26,639 bases of DNA, from assembly GCA_035256745.1 (NCBI GenBank), contig DATEXQ010000056.1:1-26639 (forward strand), read 5' to 3'. A model generated the notes under the pieces. It saw nothing but the letters and a program-made list of their open reading frames with translations, did no database searches and was not told the origin of the DNA. This DNA is from DATEXQ01 sp035256745. Its GTDB lineage: Bacteria > Patescibacteriota > Microgenomatia > UBA8517. A program made the position numbers and the translations under genes. Shown here in pieces: positions 5,576 through 12,733 of the stretch; positions within the stretch are counted from its first letter, which is position 1, and each line of letters opens with the position of its first letter.

Positions 5576-6892
5576 TTACCCAATGTACTGATCGTGATCC
5601 ACAACTGGTTCATAATGCTTAATTAATCCGTCTCTTGGGCACTGTTCATCAATACTTAGTAAGTATTTACCGTTTTTATAAGTCTTTACTAATCTTACAG
5701 ATTGAATTAAATTCTTACCGCATTTACATGTTTTGTCCTGAAGTTCTATATCACCTCTGATATAAATTGTTTTTTCCTGTTTTATTTCTTTCTGTAATTT
5801 TGTTATACCCTGTCCTTGCATCTCACCCGCTTTTTGACTTTTATATAAATCCTTTCCTATTCTTGGTAAAGCTAATCCCCCTGTTGCTTCCTGAATATTT
5901 CTACTAATAGTTGACTCAAAATCATTTTCAAACAGTTCTTCGGGGATAAGTCGAGCTTGGGTAATACCCAGATTTTGCATTTTAATTTCATACTCTTTTT
6001 TCTCCTCTTTGACCTTTTTATAAACCCATTTTGGTCTTCTTTTAGATTCTTTTCTAAATTTTCCTCCGGCAATAATTTTTCCATCATCGCAGTCCACTAA
6101 ATGAGGACAAGGACTTTTACAAATATAGGGGGATTCAACTGAAGCTTGAGGAAGTTCGCCTTTATTTATAGCTTCTTTTGCAATTTTTATTTTTTCTATA
6201 AACTGATTTATATCAAACTTCTCTCTTGCACCCCAAGGGATAATGCATTGTTTCATTTCTCCTGAATCCCTATTTATATAAATGACATTTCCACAAGCTA
6301 TATCCAGTCCCACTTGGTCTTGCGCCCACATATAAAGAAGGATCTGTTTTTTTGCCTCAGGACTGGGATTACAATTTTTTTTATTTATTTTAAGTTCGGG
6401 GGTTAATCCCTCCCTCGTTATGGTTTTAAAAACAAAACTACCGACAAACTTCAAGTCTATAACTTGCCATTTTTCCGTTATCGGATTCTGAAACAAGAAA
6501 TCCATTCTTCCCGACACTCCTGGAATATCTGTCTGAAACGTATGCTCGTGTAATCCATAGGGTGATAACTTTTTAAGCAACATCCAGTGAGCACCAGTAC
6601 CTATTATGTATTGTAATTCCCGTTTAAAGATTGCTGGAGCCGGTTTGTATCCTAATGCTTCGAATCCAACTATTTTTAAACATCTTGCAGCGGTAGAAGG
6701 AGATATAAAAAAAGGCTTCTTGGTTTCTTCACCCCAAACCAATGTTAATACTTCATTTATCTGATTTTTTCTCTGAAGTCTATCCTCCCTAAATTGCTGG
6801 GTATCCTTTAAAACCACCTGTTTTAAAAACTTTTCAATATCATAAACCCCATAAGTATCTAGGTTGATATCGCTTGGAATTTCTTTTGCCAT
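5576..6892 (-). CDS. PD-(D/E)XK nuclease, RecB/Cas4-like, with cysteine clusters
   Basis: This 438-residue protein carries the motif series of the RecB/Cas4 nuclease family. GTGAHWMLLKKL contains His102. GVSGRMDFLF contains Asp131. VIDLKFV supplies Asp146-x-Lys148. The C-terminal QILLY (Gln183...Tyr187) is motif QxxxY. Cys71 together with Cys258, Cys262 and Cys268 (CKSPCPHLVDC) is arranged like the 4Fe-4S cluster ligands of Cas4 and AddB. A Lys/Glu-rich linker leads to a second Cys group (CKC at 389-391, CPRDG at 418), possibly zinc binding. The expected activity is metal-dependent DNA cleavage in repair or mobile-element biology. No cas, helicase or phage genes are adjacent, so the role is open. 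AAGG lies three bases before the ATG. The gene is convergent with the CARDB gene. Confidence 0.75.
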   Translation of the reverse strand: MAKEIPSDINLDTYGVYDIEKFLKQVVLKDTQQFREDRLQRKNQINEVLTLVWGEETKKPFFISPSTAARCLKIVGFEALGYKPAPAIFKRELQYIIGTGAHWMLLKKLSPYGLHEHTFQTDIPGVSGRMDFLFQNPITEKWQVIDLKFVGSFVFKTITREGLTPELKINKKNCNPSPEAKKQILLYMWAQDQVGLDIACGNVIYINRDSGEMKQCIIPWGAREKFDINQFIEKIKIAKEAINKGELPQASVESPYICKSPCPHLVDCDDGKIIAGGKFRKESKRRPKWVYKKVKEEKKEYEIKMQNLGITQARLIPEELFENDFESTISRNIQEATGGLALPRIGKDLYKSQKAGEMQGQGITKLQKEIKQEKTIYIRGDIELQDKTCKCGKNLIQSVRLVKTYKNGKYLLSIDEQCPRDGLIKHYEPVVDHDQYIG

Positions 6893-6970
6893 ATGCCTTA
6901 CAAAATCTTTCCAAGAATATAAATAAAAATCTGTTTTGTCAAAAGTAAAAATATAACTGTGCTTAATTCT

Positions 6971-6998
6971 TTAACAAATTTTATATATCTGGTAGAAT
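6971..6998 (+). promoter_or_regulatory. Promoter of rpsU
   Basis: TTAACA (6971-6976) and TAGAAT (6993-6998) are separated by 16 bp, and TGG before the -10 adds the extended element. The leader of about 58 nt holds an AT-only hairpin (7021-7026 with 7033-7038) followed by a short T run, then GGAAGGAGG. Confidence 0.7.
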
Positions 6999-7062
6999 AG
7001 GGCTTGAGGTGTTCTAAATATGATTAAATTTATAATCAATTTTTGGAAGGAGGCGATATTAT

Positions 7063-7257
7063 ATGGTAGTCGTCAAGAAAAACAAAGGCGAATCCGAAGA
7101 CAAACTTATTGCTCGTTTCAGGAAGAAAGTTCTTGATGCTGGAATAATCCCCGAGGCACGGGAGCGAAGCCAATTCAAATCAAAGGCAGAGGAAAGAAAA
7201 GAGAAAAAATACCGCCTTAAGTTCATACACGAGCTGGAAAGAAAGAGAAAGTATTAA
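7063..7257 (+). CDS. rpsU: 30S ribosomal protein bS21
   Basis: This is a 64-residue basic bS21 protein of the small ribosomal subunit platform, near the anti-Shine-Dalgarno end of 16S rRNA. Recognisable parts are the N-terminal VVVKKNKGESEDKLIARFRK, which matches the family pattern VxVxxxEsxxkALrRFkrk, and the Lys/Arg-rich tail RKEKKYRLK. It has the strongest Shine-Dalgarno sequence in the window (GGAAGGAGG, about ten bases from the ATG). In other bacteria bS21 levels influence use of Shine-Dalgarno sequences, which is of interest here because several neighbouring genes lack one. It stands alone, divergent from the nuclease gene. Confidence 0.85.
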   Translation: MVVVKKNKGESEDKLIARFRKKVLDAGIIPEARERSQFKSKAEERKEKKYRLKFIHELERKRKY

Positions 7258-7281
7258 ACCTCAAGATTTTTAACTTGTATA

Positions 7282-7302
7282 AAAAAAGGGAATTACTTTT
7301 TT
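7282..7302. terminator. Weak bidirectional A/T hairpin between convergent genes
   Basis: An A tract plus G (7282-7288) can pair with CTTTTTT (7296-7302) and gives a T-rich tail on both strands, between rpsU and the convergent gene at 7293-7628. The stem is almost entirely A-T, so this is tentative. Confidence 0.3.
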
Positions 7303-7628
7303 GGGTTTTGAAGATTTTTTAAACGGTCTGTTAATAGACTAATGTTATCTACTTCTTCTTTAGTTGTATTGTAATTACCATATTTTCGATTGATTACTTC
7401 CGCTATCTGACCCAGATTTCGTATCCTCAATAATCTTTCCAGAGCATCTTGGGCAGTTCCTTCGCTAATCTCATAATTTGAAATCGTTTCGACATTTTTT
7501 GTTGCATCTTCCGGTATTAATATGCTTGCCACCAGATTTATATCAGCAGACATACCGGGATAAGTTTTGGATTTTCCCAGCTCTTTTAAACGATCGGATA
7601 TTCGCTTCCTTAGTGCTTCTATCGTCAT
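7293..7628 (-). CDS. Small cytoplasmic protein of unknown function (111 residues)
   Basis: This is a mostly helical, charged 111-residue protein without signal peptide, membrane segment or cysteine. It opens MTIEALRKRISDRLKELGKS and contains the segment AQDALERLLRIRNLGQIAEVINRKYG. I do not recognise the family; the middle helices could be a small protein-binding or nucleic-acid-binding domain but no motif proves it. An extended -10 box TGTTATAAT ends seven bases before the ATG, so the mRNA should begin at or next to the start codon. It is divergent from secE, whose promoter lies in the same 60-bp gap. Confidence 0.7.
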   Translation of the reverse strand: MTIEALRKRISDRLKELGKSKTYPGMSADINLVASILIPEDATKNVETISNYEISEGTAQDALERLLRIRNLGQIAEVINRKYGNYNTTKEEVDNISLLTDRLKNLQNPKK

Positions 7629-7635
7629 TTTCGAA

Positions 7636-7644
7636 ATTATAACA
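7636..7644 (-). promoter_or_regulatory. Extended -10 promoter, leaderless gene
   Basis: On the minus strand TGTTATAAT ends seven bases before the ATG at 7628. A transcript start at the usual distance would coincide with the start codon. No -35 box is visible. Confidence 0.65.
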
Positions 7645-7654
7645 CAGATGGCAA

Positions 7655-7683
7655 TTGTAGAATGAGAATATTTTTGCTAAAAT
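7655..7683 (+). promoter_or_regulatory. Promoter of the secE-nusG-rplK-rplA operon
   Basis: TTGTAG (7655-7660), a 17-bp spacer and TAAAAT (7678-7683) with the extended TGC in front make a good promoter. It ends eight bases before the GTG at 7692, so the operon mRNA seems to begin at the secE start codon. Confidence 0.7.
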
Positions 7684-7691
7684 TCCATTCT

Positions 7692-7877
7692 GTGAACAAG
7701 ATTATCCAATATTTTAAAGATGTTCGCACTGAGCTTTCAAAAATAACCTGGCCTAAGAAAGAGGATGTAATAAAACTTACTCTAATAGTGTTTATTTTTT
7801 CAGGCATAATTGCAGTTTATGTAGGAGGCTTAGATTTAATCTTTACGAAATTTTTGGAAAAAATAATATCAAGATAA
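7692..7877 (+). CDS. secE: Preprotein translocase subunit SecE
   Basis: This is the small essential subunit of the SecYEG protein-export channel, with one membrane segment (LTLIVFIFSGIIAVYVGGLDLIF) after the conserved cytoplasmic amphipathic part VRTELSKITWPKKEDV. The GTG start at 7692 gives 61 residues, the normal length of single-span SecE. An in-frame ATG at 7662 would add ten residues but lies upstream of the predicted transcript start. With the GTG, the promoter -10 box ends eight bases before the start codon and the gene is leaderless. The stop codon is one base before nusG, the usual secE-nusG order. Confidence 0.9.
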   Translation: MNKIIQYFKDVRTELSKITWPKKEDVIKLTLIVFIFSGIIAVYVGGLDLIFTKFLEKIISR

Positions 7878-7878
7878 C

Positions 7879-8493
7879 ATGAATGATCCTATTCAAGAAT
7901 CCGTAGACGAAAGAGGCACCGGAAGAAAAAAGATTCCGGGTCATATCATTATCAATAAGACTGAAGACCCTAAAGCCAAATGGTATGTTGTCCATACCAT
8001 GAGCGGTCATGAGGCAAGAGTATCAGAGACACTTCGCCAAAGAGTGGAAACAATGGGTTTTGAAAAGAATGTTTTTGAACTCATGGTTCCGACACAAGAC
8101 AGGGTTATCATTAGAAGCGGTAAAAAAGCCAATGTAAAGGAAAAAATATTTCCGGGATATTTATTGATAAAAATGATACTTGATGACGCCAGCTGGCTAA
8201 CTGTTCGAACTACTCCGGGTATAACAGGGTTTGTAGGAGCCGGCAATAAGCCTACTCCGCTTTCGGAAAGTGAAGTGGATAATATCCTTAAATTTATATC
8301 TACTCCAGCCAAGAGATTTAAAACAAGATTCTCTTTGGGAGAGGCAGTCAAAATTACAGACGGACCCTTTACCGATTTTCTGGGAAGCATTAATGAGCTT
8401 GATGAAGAAAAAGGTAAAGTAAAAGTTTTGGTTTCTATTTTCGGAAGAGAAACCCCAGTTGAACTTGACCTTCTGCAAATACAAAAGGTCTAA
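7879..8493 (+). CDS. nusG: Transcription termination/antitermination factor NusG
   Basis: NusG binds RNA polymerase and modulates pausing, termination and transcription-translation coupling. The NGN domain covers about residues 34-140 (KWYVVHTMSGHE, then FPGYLLIKM and VRTTPGITGFVG). The KOW domain covers 150-204 (FSLGEAVKITDGPFTDFLGS ending ETPVELDLLQI). A 33-residue N-terminal extension before the NGN domain is longer than in E. coli. The gene begins one base after secE without its own Shine-Dalgarno sequence, so translation is probably coupled. rplK follows 15 bases downstream. Confidence 0.96.
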   Translation: MNDPIQESVDERGTGRKKIPGHIIINKTEDPKAKWYVVHTMSGHEARVSETLRQRVETMGFEKNVFELMVPTQDRVIIRSGKKANVKEKIFPGYLLIKMILDDASWLTVRTTPGITGFVGAGNKPTPLSESEVDNILKFISTPAKRFKTRFSLGEAVKITDGPFTDFLGSINELDEEKGKVKVLVSIFGRETPVELDLLQIQKV

Positions 8494-8508
8494 TTTATTC
8501 TTTATTCT

Positions 8509-8934
8509 ATGGCTAAGAAAATAAAAACTATCGTAAAAGTAAACCTTCCTGCCGGTGAAGCAACACCCGCACCGCCTTTGGGACCTGCCTTGGGTCAGCA
8601 TGGAGTTGCTATTATGGATTTTGTTAAAGCATATAACGAAAAGACAAGCTCTATGAAAGGTCAAATTGTTCCGGCTGTTATAACAATCTATGAAGACAGA
8701 ACATTTGCTTTCGTAATTAAAAAGGCACCTGTAGCTGAAATGATCAAAAAGACTTTAGGTTTGGAAAAAGGCTCAGGAACCACACCAAGAGACATTGCTG
8801 GAACTCTTAATAAAGAGCAGGTGGAAAAAATTGCAAAAGAAAAAATGGATGATTTGAATACCGAAGATTTAGAATCCGCAAAAAGAATTGTGGAAGGAAC
8901 CGCAAGAAGCATGGGAGTAAAAATTCAGGAGTAA
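8509..8934 (+). CDS. rplK: 50S ribosomal protein uL11
   Basis: This is the 141-residue uL11 of the GTPase-associated centre. The N-terminal domain has the invariant proline-rich loop PAPPLGPALGQHGV and the GQIVPAVITIYEDRTF strand. The C-terminal rRNA-binding domain has KGSGTTPRDIAGTLNKEQV and ends in ARSMGVKI. Length and motifs are normal. No Shine-Dalgarno sequence precedes the ATG, which is 15 bases after nusG. rplA starts seven bases after its stop. Confidence 0.97.
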   Translation: MAKKIKTIVKVNLPAGEATPAPPLGPALGQHGVAIMDFVKAYNEKTSSMKGQIVPAVITIYEDRTFAFVIKKAPVAEMIKKTLGLEKGSGTTPRDIAGTLNKEQVEKIAKEKMDDLNTEDLESAKRIVEGTARSMGVKIQE

Positions 8935-8941
8935 ATAAATT

Positions 8942-9769
8942 ATGGGTAAAACAAAAACAGCATTTATCTCACTATCGGAAGATATAAAATCTGGTGAAGA
9001 AAAATACAAAGAAAAACAATTAAAAAAAGCCGCAAAAGAAGAAAAGGCCAAAAAGGTTCATATTTCAGGCCTTAAAGGAGGTCAAAAAATTGTTGCAATC
9101 GAAACAGAAACACTTCCCCAAGAAAAAATTGCAATCGAATCGGTTAAAAAATCCAAAGAAAAAAAAGAAAAGAAAAGAAGCAAAAAATACATCGATGCAA
9201 AAAATAAAATAGACAAAGCTAAATTTTATTCGCTTAATGAAGCAATAAAATTAGTTAAAGAAACTTCCTATTCAAAATTTGACGGTAGTATTGAACTTCA
9301 TTTGGTGGTTAAAAAAACAGGTTTATCCGCCAACGTAAACTTGCCTTTTATGGCCGCTAAGACTAAAAAAATAGAAATAGCTGATGACGAAACAATAAAA
9401 AAACTTCAAAAAATATCTCAGGAAAAAAACGGAAAAATTGATTTTGATATTCTTTTAGCAACTCCTGACATGATGCCCAAATTAATTCCTTTTGCAAAAA
9501 TATTGGGACCAAAAGGCATGATGCCAAACCCCAAAAATCAAACTATTATAAAAAATAAAAGCGATGCTAAAAATTTCGCTTCTAATACGACATCCTTAAA
9601 GACTGAAAAAGAAGCCCCAATTATTCATACTGTTATTGGAAAAGTAAGTCAAAAGGAAGAAGAATTAATTGAAAATGTAGATGAAATTTTTTCGCAAATC
9701 GGTAAAAATCAAATTGTAAGAGCTTATATGAAAGCTACAATGGGACCTTCCGTAAAAATTTCCCTTTAA
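8942..9769 (+). CDS. rplA: 50S ribosomal protein uL1, extended N-terminus
   Basis: This is uL1 of the L1 stalk, 275 residues against a usual length of about 230. The core starts near residue 80 (RSKKYIDAKNKIDKAKFYSLNEA) and includes KFDGSIELHL, the signature ILGPKGMMPNPKNQT and the C-terminal IHTVIGKVSQ with YMKATMGPSVKI. The first 79 residues are a Lys/Glu-rich extension not found in typical uL1. Conversely, the segment between LPFMAAKTKKIEI and IDFDILLATP is about 15 residues shorter than in E. coli, so domain II is reduced. GGAG lies 13 bases before the ATG. Some CPR lineages are reported to lack uL1, so its presence here in modified form is notable. Confidence 0.92.
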   Translation: MGKTKTAFISLSEDIKSGEEKYKEKQLKKAAKEEKAKKVHISGLKGGQKIVAIETETLPQEKIAIESVKKSKEKKEKKRSKKYIDAKNKIDKAKFYSLNEAIKLVKETSYSKFDGSIELHLVVKKTGLSANVNLPFMAAKTKKIEIADDETIKKLQKISQEKNGKIDFDILLATPDMMPKLIPFAKILGPKGMMPNPKNQTIIKNKSDAKNFASNTTSLKTEKEAPIIHTVIGKVSQKEEELIENVDEIFSQIGKNQIVRAYMKATMGPSVKISL

Positions 9770-9774
9770 TTACC

Positions 9775-9797
9775 TCATAATAAATTATGATTTTATT
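9775..9797 (+). terminator. Weak terminator candidate after rplA
   Basis: TCATAAT and ATTATGA pair across a two-base centre (9775-9790) and are followed by TTTTATT. The stem is A-T rich, so termination may be partial. Confidence 0.35.
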
Positions 9798-9799
9798 GC

Positions 9800-9828
9800 T
9801 TGACCCTCTTTAGACATTCTAATATAAT
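9800..9828 (+). promoter_or_regulatory. Promoter of rplJ-rplL
   Basis: TTGACC (9800-9805) and TATAAT (9823-9828) have a 17-bp spacer. The start is expected near 9835, giving a leader of about 120 nt before rplJ. Confidence 0.8.
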
Positions 9829-9834
9829 ATGCAT

Positions 9835-9956
9835 TGTTTCCCGAGAAAGCGTGCATACAAATAAGCCGCGCCGAGGATATTGAACAGTTAATTTATTAAT
9901 TGGGCACCTCGGGTGCCTTTTTTATTGGGGCATTAGGCATTAAAGATAAAACAAAA
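9835..9956 (+). promoter_or_regulatory. L10-leader-type attenuator upstream of rplJ
   Basis: The leader resembles the ribosomal protein L10 leader, in which excess L10(L12)4 binds the mRNA and favours a terminator. CCGAGG at 9871-9876 is exactly complementary to CCTCGG at 9907-9912, which spans the 5' arm, loop and first base of the 3' arm of the downstream terminator hairpin. The two pairings are therefore mutually exclusive, the antiterminator/terminator logic of this family. The upstream part (AAGCGTGCATACAAATAAG, then CCGCGCCGAGG) corresponds to the protein-binding region by position only; I did not align it to a family model. Confidence 0.7.
9903..9923 (+). terminator. Intrinsic terminator in the rplJ leader
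   Basis: GGCACC (9903-9908), loop TCG and GGTGCC (9912-9917) are followed by TTTTTT, a compact strong terminator 33 bases before the rplJ start codon. Confidence 0.85.
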
Positions 9957-10478
9957 ATGAAAAAAAGTGAAAAACCATTATTCGTAGAAAATTTAACTGC
10001 TGAAATAAAAAGTACCAATTCGTTTGTACTTGTTGATTTTGTGGGATTGGGAGTAAAACACCAGCAGGATTTGAAAAAAAGATTAAAAACTGTCGGAGCC
10101 AAAATGCTGATTGTAAAAAATACCCTCTTAAAAAGAGCCGGCAAGGAAGCAAAACTACCAGAGGAAATTGTAAGCGATCATATTTTATCTGGTCCTACCG
10201 CAATAATCATAAGTCCCGATGATCCCATATCCTTTCTTCAGGTTTTGGCTAAATTTGCACAGGAATTTGAAATTCCTCAATTTAAAGTCGGAGTTATCGA
10301 AGGAAATCTGCAGGATAAAGAAAGTTTAATGAAACTTTCCAAGCTCCCTTCAAAAGACATACTATTCTCCCAAACAATAGGAGTAATCAGTTCACCTCTA
10401 TATGGACTTATTGCAACTCTACAGGGAAATTTACAAAAACTTTATTTTATATTAAGTCAGTCGAAAGGTGGTGAATAA
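9957..10478 (+). CDS. rplJ: 50S ribosomal protein uL10
   Basis: uL10 forms the base of the ribosomal stalk and carries L7/L12 dimers on its C-terminal helix. The 173-residue product has the family start MKKSEKPLFVENLTAEIKST, FVLVDFVGLGV, the central KMLIVKNTLLKRAG and the C-terminal segment LYGLIATLQGNLQKLYFIL. An open frame continues upstream to 9900, but that part lies within the terminator hairpin, so the ATG at 9957 is chosen. The gene precedes rplL by one base between stop and start. Both are controlled by the leader attenuator. Confidence 0.95.
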   Translation: MKKSEKPLFVENLTAEIKSTNSFVLVDFVGLGVKHQQDLKKRLKTVGAKMLIVKNTLLKRAGKEAKLPEEIVSDHILSGPTAIIISPDDPISFLQVLAKFAQEFEIPQFKVGVIEGNLQDKESLMKLSKLPSKDILFSQTIGVISSPLYGLIATLQGNLQKLYFILSQSKGGE

Positions 10479-10479
10479 T

Positions 10480-10908
10480 ATGGCAGATGATAAAAAAATA
10501 ACCGAAAAATCATCCAAATCAGTTGAAAAACTTGTTGAAGAAATTTCAAAACTTTCTGTTTTGGAACTTTCTGATTTGGTTAATTCTTTACAGGAAAAAT
10601 TAGGAGTTTCGGCTATTGCTGCAGCGCCAGTTCCTCAAACCGGACAGGTTGCTCTAGTAGAAAGCCAACCCTTAGAAGGACAACAATCAGGTTCAGCCAC
10701 CCAAACATTGATAATGACAGCATCGGGAGCAAATAAAATTTCCGTTATTAAAGCTTTAAGAGAAATTAATCAAAACTGGGGATTAAAAGAGGCTAAAGAT
10801 ATGACTGAAGCAGTTCCCGTCGGAATATTAAAAGATATAAAAGCAGACGATGTAAAAGTAGCTTCCGAAAAATTAAAAGCAGCTGGTGCTACTTTCGAAA
10901 TTAAATAA
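10480..10908 (+). CDS. rplL: 50S ribosomal protein bL12 (L7/L12)
   Basis: This is the stalk protein that recruits translational GTPases. The 142-residue product has an N-terminal dimerisation domain (VEKLVEEISKLSVLELSDLVNSLQEKLGV), a hinge that is longer and more Gln/Ser-rich than usual (about residues 50-80), and the C-terminal domain (ANKISVIKALREI, GLKEAKDMTEAVP, KLKAAGATFEIK). The usual length is 120-125 residues, and most of the excess is in the N-terminus and hinge. AGGTGGTG before the ATG is a fair Shine-Dalgarno sequence overlapping the end of rplJ. The ATP-grasp operon ends head-on two bases downstream. Confidence 0.95.
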   Translation: MADDKKITEKSSKSVEKLVEEISKLSVLELSDLVNSLQEKLGVSAIAAAPVPQTGQVALVESQPLEGQQSGSATQTLIMTASGANKISVIKALREINQNWGLKEAKDMTEAVPVGILKDIKADDVKVASEKLKAAGATFEIK

Positions 10909-10910
10909 AA

Positions 10911-11801
10911 TTACTTGGTTAAATAATTAGTAATTTCTCTGGCTACATTAATTTTAGTGGCTTTCTCAAATCCTTTAAATTGGCAGGCTCTATTGATTTC
11001 CAGTACCAGCCATTTGCCTTTTTCGTCCCGCATCAAATCTATACCTGCGTAATCTAACATAAAATAGCTTGCAGTTTTTAAAGCAATATCTTTAATTTCA
11101 GGGTTTTCTTTTAGGTCAAATTCAACCACATCTCCTCCCTGGGAATAATTTGTTAAAAAAGAGCCTTTCTTGGCAATTCTTTTCATAGCTCCAGAAACTT
11201 TACCATCCAAATAGATTACTCTTATGTCCGCACCACCCGAAAGAAATCTTTGAAAAAGTTGAGTTTTTATTTGACGTAAAGTAAAAGGGTTTAAAAATTT
11301 TCTTAAAGTGTTTTTATTCTCAATTTTAAAAACCTGATTTCCGCAACTACCCACATAGTCTTTAATAATGACCGGAAAATCTAAGGATTCGCTTAAATCT
11401 TTTATTACCACTTCTTTAGATCCATAGAATTTACTGTCTATAAAAGGAATTTTCCCTTTTTGCATCTCCAACTGTTGTATTGTTTTATCCAGAGAGGGCC
11501 ATCTATAAAAAGATCTAGAATTAATTACTTTAGTACCCATTCTGGCAAAATACAAAAGTACCGCATATTTAAGGGGGTTATACTCATGATCTTCACCTAA
11601 ACCTCTTAAAAAAACTCCTTTTGTATCAGGAAGTGGTATACCTGAAGCATAAATTTCTAACTGTCTCCCTTTGGTAATCACAGTTTTAAGATCTCTATAA
11701 TGAACTACCAAAATCTTTTTACCCAGTTTCTTGCATTCTTCACTAAGCCTTCTGGGAGCATACGCGTCTCTATTGGCAGTAAAAAGAATAATATCAACCA
11801 T
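10911..11801 (-). CDS. RimK-like ATP-grasp ligase (fifth gene of the cluster)
   Basis: This 296-residue ATP-grasp protein is the closest of the set to RimK, which adds amino acids to a peptide or protein C-terminus through an acyl-phosphate. A preATP-grasp domain (about 1-105) is followed by ATP-binding residues. Lys147 lies in VIIKDYVGSCGNQVF. QRF is at 184-186. ADIRVIYLDGKVSGAMKRIA is at 191-210 and NYSQGGDV at 218-225. The metal-binding GIDLMRD and VLEINRACQFKGF (Glu268, Asn270) look intact, so the enzyme should be active. It begins five bases after the stop of the preceding ATP-grasp gene and is the last gene of the operon. It is convergent with rplL with a two-base gap. The substrate is unknown. 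Confidence 0.85.
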   Translation of the reverse strand: MVDIILFTANRDAYAPRRLSEECKKLGKKILVVHYRDLKTVITKGRQLEIYASGIPLPDTKGVFLRGLGEDHEYNPLKYAVLLYFARMGTKVINSRSFYRWPSLDKTIQQLEMQKGKIPFIDSKFYGSKEVVIKDLSESLDFPVIIKDYVGSCGNQVFKIENKNTLRKFLNPFTLRQIKTQLFQRFLSGGADIRVIYLDGKVSGAMKRIAKKGSFLTNYSQGGDVVEFDLKENPEIKDIALKTASYFMLDYAGIDLMRDEKGKWLVLEINRACQFKGFEKATKINVAREITNYLTK

Positions 11802-11806
11802 AATGT

Positions 11807-12733
11807 TTAAAGTTTAGATTTAAAATTTTCCACCAATTCTTCTAAAAATATATCTTTTGCCTTCATGAAAGGTTTCGGAAAACCTATCTGGTCATTAATT
11901 TCAAAAATAAAAACCTTTCCCTTATTATCTAATCCAAAATCCAAACTGTAAATCGGATTGTCATAATCTTTAAAAAATACTTCTGATACTTTCATTGCTG
12001 TTTTTATAATATTTTCCGGTAAATCTTTAACTTCTACCTCAACCAATTTTCCCCCTTGTGCCACATTGGCTTTAAATGCCCCATTTGGTGGTGTTCGAAC
12101 ATGGGACCAAACAATTTTATTATTTATAATCACAACCCTTAAATCATGACGCCCTTCAACAATCCCAGGTATACCTTTGACGGTTTCGATGAATTCGCAA
12201 ACTATATACGACTTTTCTTTATTCATATCATAACAAATAGCATCCTTTTTACTTCCTATGAATAAATCCTTACCTTTTAAACCGTTTATTGGTTTTATGA
12301 CGACAAAATCGCTATTAATTTTAGAAAGTAGAGATTTTAAATTATTGGAGATAAAATATGTTTTAGGCATAAATTCGCCAATTTGTTTATATACAAGCCA
12401 TTTATCCCAAGCCAATATTTTAAATTCCCTATTATCGACAACTCTTAAATCATCTTTATGTTGCGGAAAATCAAGACCTGCTGAGCGATCATAGACAATA
12501 TCTACCTTTATTTTTTTGTTTATGAACTCTACCTTCTCACCTTTCGAATAATCCCAATAACCCTTAAACTCACCTTTTTGGGAATAAACTTTTGTTGTTG
12601 TTATAAAAGGATATATATTTTTATTTTGCAGTCTTTGCATAAGTTCTTCGTAGACGCATCTTTTTTCTCCCATAAAGGATAAGGGGTCGGAAGTTGTGGG
12701 TCTTGAAAAAACTAGAGCTAACCTATTCTCCAT
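11807..12733 (-). CDS. ATP-grasp ligase (fourth gene of the cluster)
   Basis: This 308-residue ATP-grasp enzyme is related to the RimK and glutathione-synthetase group. Visible elements are Lys147 in FVVIKPINGLKGKDLF, EFIE (180-183), HDLRVVIINNKIVWSHVR (196-213), KANVAQGGKL (221-230), YSLDFGLD (262-269) and FEINDQIGFP (277-286, Glu278 and Asn280). The nucleotide- and Mg-binding residues therefore appear present. Its ATG overlaps the last 11 bases of the preceding gene, which indicates translational coupling. It differs clearly in sequence from its neighbours, so the cluster did not arise by very recent duplication. The acceptor substrate is unknown; the N-terminal domain that would select it has no motif I recognise. 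Confidence 0.83.
   Translation of the reverse strand: MENRLALVFSRPTTSDPLSFMGEKRCVYEELMQRLQNKNIYPFITTTKVYSQKGEFKGYWDYSKGEKVEFINKKIKVDIVYDRSAGLDFPQHKDDLRVVDNREFKILAWDKWLVYKQIGEFMPKTYFISNNLKSLLSKINSDFVVIKPINGLKGKDLFIGSKKDAICYDMNKEKSYIVCEFIETVKGIPGIVEGRHDLRVVIINNKIVWSHVRTPPNGAFKANVAQGGKLVEVEVKDLPENIIKTAMKVSEVFFKDYDNPIYSLDFGLDNKGKVFIFEINDQIGFPKPFMKAKDIFLEELVENFKSKL

Noticed and set aside
9900..9956. Longer uL10 reading frame starting at a TTG at 9900
   Set aside because: The extra codons lie inside the terminator hairpin and T run of the leader; the ATG at 9957 gives the normal uL10 N-terminus.
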